A stretch of 64,000 nucleotides of DNA, taken from Gracilimonas sp965227785. GTDB taxonomy: Bacteria; Bacteroidota; Rhodothermia; Balneolales; Balneolaceae. The stretch covers positions 2,418,001 through 2,482,000 of the forward strand of contig NZ_OZ245785.1 of the NCBI RefSeq assembly GCF_965227785.1, written 5' to 3'. The notes under the pieces were generated by a model. The model saw nothing but the letters and a program-made list of their open reading frames with translations. It made no database searches and was not told the origin of the DNA. Both the position numbers and the translations under genes were made by a program. Positions 59,211 to 64,000 of the stretch are shown one piece after another; the stretch's first letter is position 1; each line of letters starts with the position of its first letter.

Positions 59211-62055
59211 GATTCAACGCGACACCCTTACCCGCCAGCTGTATGCCCAGGATGCTTCCATGTATGAAGAATTCCCGGAGGGAGTTTCATTTCCGAAGTC
59301 GGGCGAAGATATCCAACGCCTGGTAAAAAAAGCCAACGAAGATAAATTCACTATTACAGCCCGAAGTGCGGGGACCAGTCTGGCCGGTCAGACAACAGGC
59401 GGCGGTGTCATCATGGACGTATCTCGCTACATGAGTCAAATTCTAAAGCTGGACGGTGAGCAACATATAGCTCATGTTCAGCCGGGTGTTATCCGCGATA
59501 CGCTGAACCGGGAAGCTGCGAAACACCAACTGCTCTTTGGACCCGATACGGCCACAACTAATCGCTGTATGATTGGCGGGATGATTGGAAACAACTCCTC
59601 GGGATCCTATTCCATTAAATACAAAACCACGCGCGAGCATACCCTTGAAATTGAGGCTGTGCTAAGTGATGGTTCATCAGCCGTTTTTAAACCACTTACA
59701 CTGGGTGAACTCGAGCAGAAGAAGCGACTCGATAATTTGGAAGGGCATATTTACCGTTCCATGCTTAAGCTGATAGAGCGAAATCGGGACCTGATTCAAA
59801 GCAGTTACCCCCATCCGGATATCATTCGAAGAAATACCGGGTATGCATTGGATAAGCTTTGTGAGATGCAGCCATTTAATCCTGATGGACGAAAGTTTAA
59901 CCTCTGTGAGCTGCTTTGCGGAAGTGAGGGAACTCTCGCCATGACGGTTTCCGCGAAGTTAGACCTGAGCACTTTAGATAAGCATAAGCTTGTAGTTGTA
60001 CCTCAGTTTGAGACATTGGAAGAGGCTATGCTTGCAGCAGTTGAGATTGTAGGTTTTGAACCTGCGGCGGTTGAGCTGGTTGATCATATCATTTTGAATG
60101 CTACCAAAGGAAATATTGAGCAGCGTAAGAACCGATTCTTTTTAGATGGTGAGCCAAATTATATTCTCATCACACAGTTTGAAGGAGATGATCCGAAAGA
60201 ACTTCAAAAGAGGGCTGAGCAAGTTTCGGCGAAGCTGAGAGAAAAGTCTCTTGGTTATGCATATCCAATTATTCCTGAAGAAGACAAAATGAAAAGGGTG
60301 TGGGAGCTCAGAAGGGCCGGCCTTGGTCTGTTGATGGGCCTTGGTTCAGATGGCCGTTCCCCTTCATTCTGTGAAGATACGGCTGTTCGTGTTCAGGACT
60401 TGCCGGAATATGTGAAGGAGTTCCGGGCTATTCTGGATAAGCACAATACAGACTGTGTGTTCTATGCACATGCATCGGTTGGTGAATTACATTTGCGTCC
60501 TCAGATTGATATCACCACTGAAGCTGGGTTAAATACCATGAAAACCATGGCTGAGGAAATAGCCGATTTGGTGAAAAAGTACAATGGTTCTTTATCCGGA
60601 GAGCATGGGGACGGTCGGGTGAGGGCACCGTATATTGAAAAGATTTTAGGTAAGGAAATGCTGCCTGTACTCCGGCAGGTAAAAGAAATATGGGACCCAG
60701 AATATATTTTCAATCCCGGAAAAATTGTGAAGCCCAAACCCGTCGACCAGGACTTAAGGTTCTCGCCTTCCTATAAAAAACCCGAGCCGGAAACGGTGCT
60801 TGCCTGGCGTAAAGAAGGAGATTTTGGCAGTGCCATGGAGCTGTGTAATGGAGCTGGAGTATGCCGGAAGCTGGCTGAAAGCGGCGGCACGATGTGTCCT
60901 TCTTATCAGGCTACCAAAGATGAAAAAGACTCAACACGCGGCAGGGCAAATGTATTTCGTCAGGTTTTTGCCGGGGAGAACCCTGCAGGATATGAATCTG
61001 AGGAACTGAAGGAAGCTCTGGATTTATGCCTGAGCTGTAAGGCATGTAAAAGTGAGTGTCCCGCCAATGTGGATATGGCCAAGATGAAAGCGGAGTTTAT
61101 GAACGGCTGGCATCAGAAGAAGGGATCAACCTTAAAAGAGCGTTTCTTTGCGGATGCTGCTAAGGTTTTTCCACTGGCATCCATCACCCCAAAAATTGCC
61201 AATAAAGTGGGAGGATCAACGATTGGTAAAAAGGTATTGGAGGGAGTGTTCGGTATTGATTCCCGGCGTGACCTTCCGCAATTCGCTGATCAAACTTTTC
61301 GTGGCTGGTTTAAAAAGCATTGCCGGAACGGAGCTGTGAAAAGTGATGATAAAGTGGTGCTGTTTGTGGACGTATTCACAAATTATAATGATCCCGATAT
61401 TGGAAAGGCTGCTGTCAAGGTGCTGGAACACATGGGATATGAGGTGCTTATCTCCAAAGCCATGGAATCAGGGCGCCCTCAGCTATCCAAAGGATTTCTT
61501 GATGAGGCTCAGAACATTTGCACGAAAGTACTGGAAGAATTTAAAGAGTATGTAGAAGCCGGGATACCGGTAGTTGGCTTGGAGCCATCGGAGATATTGA
61601 CGGTTCGGGATGAATTCCTGGAACTTTGCCCGGAAGAACAACTTCCTTTAGCTGAAAAGCTGGCCGGTCAAACATATCTTTTCGAAGAGTTTGTAGCCCG
61701 GAATAAGTCTCGGTTATCATCAAACGATCAGGGTGAAACCGTTAGCCTTCATGGTCACTGCCACGCCAAAGCTCTGGTTGGAAATGATCCAACCGTTGAG
61801 GCATTGTCAGCAGCTGGTTATACGGTAGATGTGCTGGAAACAGGTTGTTGCGGAATGGCGGGGAGCTTTGGTTATGAAAAAGAACACTATGAAGTATCTC
61901 AGGAAATCGGGCAGCTTGTGCTTTTTCCGGCTCTTCAAAAGAGAGAAGCCCCACTGGTATGTGCTCCCGGGTTTTCCTGCCGCCATCAAGTCAAAGACGG
62001 AGTGAATATTAAATCCTACCATCCGGCGGAACTTATCCATCGTAGCTTGTCTTAA
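59209..62055 (+). CDS. ydiJ-like: FAD-linked oxidase fused to Fe-S domain (YdiJ / D-2-hydroxyacid dehydrogenase type)
   Basis: A 948-residue fusion (counted from TTG 59209; a TTG at 59164 is the alternative). FAD-binding type 4 domain ~20-200 (RSAGTSLAGQTTGGG); FAD-oxidase C-terminal domain ~200-520 (HASVGELHLRPQIDI; SGEHGDGRVRAPY); then Fe-S ligands in CNGAGVCRKL, GTMCPSYQATKDEKDSTRGRA and CLSCKACKSECP; and a C-terminal CCG domain (HGHCHAKALVG; ETGCCGMAGSFGYE). Family members oxidise D-lactate or D-2-hydroxyglutarate and pass electrons to quinones. Proximity of lhgO slightly favours 2-hydroxyglutarate. Confidence 0.87.
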   Translation: MIQRDTLTRQLYAQDASMYEEFPEGVSFPKSGEDIQRLVKKANEDKFTITARSAGTSLAGQTTGGGVIMDVSRYMSQILKLDGEQHIAHVQPGVIRDTLNREAAKHQLLFGPDTATTNRCMIGGMIGNNSSGSYSIKYKTTREHTLEIEAVLSDGSSAVFKPLTLGELEQKKRLDNLEGHIYRSMLKLIERNRDLIQSSYPHPDIIRRNTGYALDKLCEMQPFNPDGRKFNLCELLCGSEGTLAMTVSAKLDLSTLDKHKLVVVPQFETLEEAMLAAVEIVGFEPAAVELVDHIILNATKGNIEQRKNRFFLDGEPNYILITQFEGDDPKELQKRAEQVSAKLREKSLGYAYPIIPEEDKMKRVWELRRAGLGLLMGLGSDGRSPSFCEDTAVRVQDLPEYVKEFRAILDKHNTDCVFYAHASVGELHLRPQIDITTEAGLNTMKTMAEEIADLVKKYNGSLSGEHGDGRVRAPYIEKILGKEMLPVLRQVKEIWDPEYIFNPGKIVKPKPVDQDLRFSPSYKKPEPETVLAWRKEGDFGSAMELCNGAGVCRKLAESGGTMCPSYQATKDEKDSTRGRANVFRQVFAGENPAGYESEELKEALDLCLSCKACKSECPANVDMAKMKAEFMNGWHQKKGSTLKERFFADAAKVFPLASITPKIANKVGGSTIGKKVLEGVFGIDSRRDLPQFADQTFRGWFKKHCRNGAVKSDDKVVLFVDVFTNYNDPDIGKAAVKVLEHMGYEVLISKAMESGRPQLSKGFLDEAQNICTKVLEEFKEYVEAGIPVVGLEPSEILTVRDEFLELCPEEQLPLAEKLAGQTYLFEEFVARNKSRLSSNDQGETVSLHGHCHAKALVGNDPTVEALSAAGYTVDVLETGCCGMAGSFGYEKEHYEVSQEIGQLVLFPALQKREAPLVCAPGFSCRHQVKDGVNIKSYHPAELIHRSLS

Positions 62056-62174
62056 AAGAGATAATAAGGTAGTTCTTTAAAAGACTAATAATAAATTTAG
62101 CCTTGTCAAATTAATAGTTTGATATCAAACGAATTTTTATAACCTTATTTCACATAATTAATAGTGAGGAGCTT

Positions 62175-62834
62175 ATGAGACGATTAATACTATCCTTTTT
62201 ACTATGCTTGGGTATTTCAAGCATGAATGTAATGGCGCAGGTTGATTATGAAGACGAGATACAACCGATTTTTAACGCCAGTTGCACAAGTTGTCATGGT
62301 GGGCAGAGCGGTGTAACCCTAACCAGCTATTCAGCAACGATGAACAGTGTTGGTGATCAATATGATAAGAAAATTGTTATACCGGGAGAGCCCAACAACA
62401 GTCCGCTGGTAGATAAAATCGAACCGAATCCTCAGTTTGGTTCCAGAATGCCTCAGGGTGGTGCACTGAGTGATGAGCAAATCAGTCTTATAAGGCAGTG
62501 GATAGCTGAAGGAGCCAACGAGGTTCCAACATCTAATGAAGTTATTGCCGAGTTACCGGAAGGTTTCGAACTAAAAGGAAACTACCCGAATCCATTTAAT
62601 CCGAGCACGAACATCAGGTTTCAGGTTCCTGAGGCGGTTACCTATCAGCTTAAAATTTATACAGCCCATGGGGCTCTGGTTGAAGAAATAGCCGGCAATG
62701 CTTCTGCGGGTGAAACTTCCGTTCCGGTGAGTTTTAGAAATCAGCCCTCGGGAATTTACTTCTACCAACTTGTAGCCATTACGGCAAACGAACGCTACCT
62801 GCTGGGTTCAGAGAAAATGACGCTAGTGAAATAG
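62175..62834 (+). CDS. Secreted cytochrome c with T9SS type A sorting domain
   Basis: A 219-residue exported protein: signal peptide to ~22 (NVMAQ). Mono-heme domain ~25-115 with CTSCH (heme attachment), a later RMPQGG Met as likely axial ligand, and the planctomycete-type pattern DEQISLIRQWIAEGA. The C-terminal ~85 residues are a sorting domain (GNYPNPFNPSTNIRFQVP ... GIYFYQLVA ... KMTLVK). So a heme protein appears to be exported by the type IX system. It follows the FAD/Fe-S gene by 119 bases. Confidence 0.88.
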   Translation: MRRLILSFLLCLGISSMNVMAQVDYEDEIQPIFNASCTSCHGGQSGVTLTSYSATMNSVGDQYDKKIVIPGEPNNSPLVDKIEPNPQFGSRMPQGGALSDEQISLIRQWIAEGANEVPTSNEVIAELPEGFELKGNYPNPFNPSTNIRFQVPEAVTYQLKIYTAHGALVEEIAGNASAGETSVPVSFRNQPSGIYFYQLVAITANERYLLGSEKMTLVK

Positions 62835-62853
62835 GTGTTAGTAGCAAGGTTTT

Positions 62854-62890
62854 AGGTGTTAGGTTTTATATCTCCTAAAACCTAACACCT
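62854..62890. repeat. Hairpin repeat between cytochrome and recN genes
   Basis: AGGTGTTAGGTTTTA (62854-62868) is exactly complementary to TAAAACCTAACACCT (62876-62890) around a 7-base loop. Related units (TAGGTGTTAG near 62832, AACCTATCACT near 62900) surround it. It resembles short intergenic repeat DNA, and could serve as a terminator for the convergent genes although no long T-run follows. Confidence 0.6.
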
Positions 62891-62908
62891 TGTAACTAAA
62901 ACCTATCA

Positions 62909-64000
62909 CTAGTTTTTAAACGTATTCTTCTCAATTAGTTCACGGGCGCTATTAAGTGCCGATTCTGAAATTTGAGAACCGCTCATCAGGCTGGCTATTT
63001 CATGGATATGCTCTTCATCCGAAAGCGGAATTATTTTTGAAACCGTTCGTTCGCCCTCCTCGGTTTTAGCCACTTTGTAATGTTTGTGGGCCTGACTGGC
63101 AATCTGAGGCTGATGTGTAATGGCAATGATCTGACAGTGTTCCGATAATTTTCGCATAGAAGCCCCTACTTTTTCGGATATTTCTCCACTGATACCGGTA
63201 TCAATTTCATCAAATATCATCACCGGTAGACTTTGTTCTTTAGCCAGAATAGACTTCAACGCTAACATTACACGACTAATCTCACCACCTGAGGCTATTT
63301 TAGCCAGAGGCTTGGGCTCCTCTCCTTTGTTCGTAGATATGAACATGCGAACATCATCACAGCCCGTTTCGGTGCATTCTATTTGTTTGCCTTCCACTTC
63401 AATCCAACCGTTGTCGGATAACAGCCAATCTACCCGTACATCCAGCTTAGAGTGAGGGATGCCAACTTTGGCGAGCTCCTGCTGAATTTGTACAGAGAGT
63501 TCTTCTCCGATCTTAAGCCGGGTTTGATGTAAATGAATTGCTTTTGCTTTCAGGTTCTTTGCCTGCAGCTGAATTTGATTTTCCAGCTTCTCGATTTCAA
63601 GGTCAAAGTTATCGGCTATGGAAAGTTCACGCTGAATCTCGTGCAGGTAGCTGATGAGCTCCGGCAGATCCCGCTGGTATTTTTTCTGAAGCCGGTTAAG
63701 TTCGGATTGTCGCTGGCGAAGTTCTTCCAGCCTTTTTGGGTTGAACTCAATACTGTTCCGATATCTTTCAGCAAAAGCAATCGCCTCATTTACGCTAACA
63801 CGAGCCGCATTAATTTCTTTCAGGTAATTTTCGAATTCAGGTTCTATGCGGGCAAGGTCTTCCAGGTTCAGCTTTAGAAAGTTTAATAGCTGTACGATGT
63901 TGGCGTCATCGGAATCCGCCATTTCGGAAATAGAAGCTGCTTTCTGATCAAGGACTTCTGCATTATCCAGCAGATTCATTTCGGACTCCAGCTGCTCCAG
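62909..64000 (-). CDS. recN: DNA repair protein RecN, C-terminal part
   Basis: The frame is open through the window end (LEQLESEMNLLDN ... at 64000 to 63979), so only the C-terminal ~363 residues are seen. A long coiled coil (~1-200 of this part, with repeated LEELRQRQSELNRLQKKYQ-type heptads) leads into the ABC-type C-terminal ATPase lobe: LAKIASGGEISRVMLALK (signature), VMIFDEIDTGISGE (Walker B) and AITHQPQIA. RecN is an SMC-like protein acting in recombinational double-strand break repair. It converges on the cytochrome gene. Confidence 0.95.
   Translation of the reverse strand: MEQLESEMNLLDNAEVLDQKAASISEMADSDDANIVQLLNFLKLNLEDLARIEPEFENYLKEINAARVSVNEAIAFAERYRNSIEFNPKRLEELRQRQSELNRLQKKYQRDLPELISYLHEIQRELSIADNFDLEIEKLENQIQLQAKNLKAKAIHLHQTRLKIGEELSVQIQQELAKVGIPHSKLDVRVDWLLSDNGWIEVEGKQIECTETGCDDVRMFISTNKGEEPKPLAKIASGGEISRVMLALKSILAKEQSLPVMIFDEIDTGISGEISEKVGASMRKLSEHCQIIAITHQPQIASQAHKHYKVAKTEEGERTVSKIIPLSDEEHIHEIASLMSGSQISESALNSARELIEKNTFKN

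Overview
The window looks like a chromosomal segment of a Balneolota / Rhodothermota-type member of the Bacteroidota-like bacteria (genus not determinable from the sequence alone). The signs are several exported proteins ending in a type IX secretion (T9SS) type A sorting domain with the NYPNPFNP signature, a PorV/PorQ-family barrel, many TonB-dependent receptors with carboxypeptidase-D-like N-terminal domains, a SusC/SusD pair, a two-subunit methylmalonyl-CoA mutase with MeaB, and moderate GC. No prophage, insertion sequence, CRISPR array or rRNA is visible. One tRNA (Arg, anticodon ACG) is present.

Layout. 1-2940: end of an arsenosugar-type cluster (peroxidase-like protein, radical SAM ArsS, two small glycosyltransferase-like proteins). 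3031-18084: a long co-directional block for the cell surface, with two large T9SS-sorted secreted proteins, a lipoprotein with Fn3-like and amidotransferase-like folds, a TonB-dependent receptor, a PorV-like barrel, an NHL-propeller lipoprotein and a second receptor. 18168-21556: a phosphodiesterase lipoprotein, seven-iron ferredoxin, folP and the c-di-AMP synthase gene cdaA. 21607-26261 (minus): mutA, mutB and meaB of propionate / methylmalonyl-CoA metabolism, divergent from an acyl-CoA dehydrogenase. 27631-34175: a sulfatase-modifying-factor-like lipoprotein, a PAS protein, sufE, a hybrid histidine kinase, an ECF42-type sigma factor with its YCII partner, and a tiny basic protein. 34413-43198 (minus): a signalling array with a five-PAS NarL-type kinase, its response regulator, a degenerate receiver, a seven-PAS HisKA_2 kinase with an eroded ATPase domain, and a GAF kinase. 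43608-50702: tRNA-Arg, a 51-residue small protein, lytic transglycosylase, large zinc metalloprotease, STAS protein, ahcY and a TlpA-like lipoprotein. 51089-64000: a SusCD pair, L-2-hydroxyglutarate oxidase, an sdpRI-like operon with a hydrolase, a large FAD/Fe-S dehydrogenase, a cytochrome c with a T9SS sorting domain, and the 3' part of recN.

The genes fit a heterotrophic bacterium with a heavily equipped outer membrane and strong sensory investment. The items most worth a second look are the surface/secretion operon, the multi-PAS array with a pseudo-receiver and pseudo-kinase plus look-alike palindromes upstream of two of its genes, two small genes with strong ribosome binding sites, a candidate small RNA before the big kinase, and leader hairpins before susC and before the FAD/Fe-S dehydrogenase. 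Function assignments come from reading motifs by eye; no database search was run.
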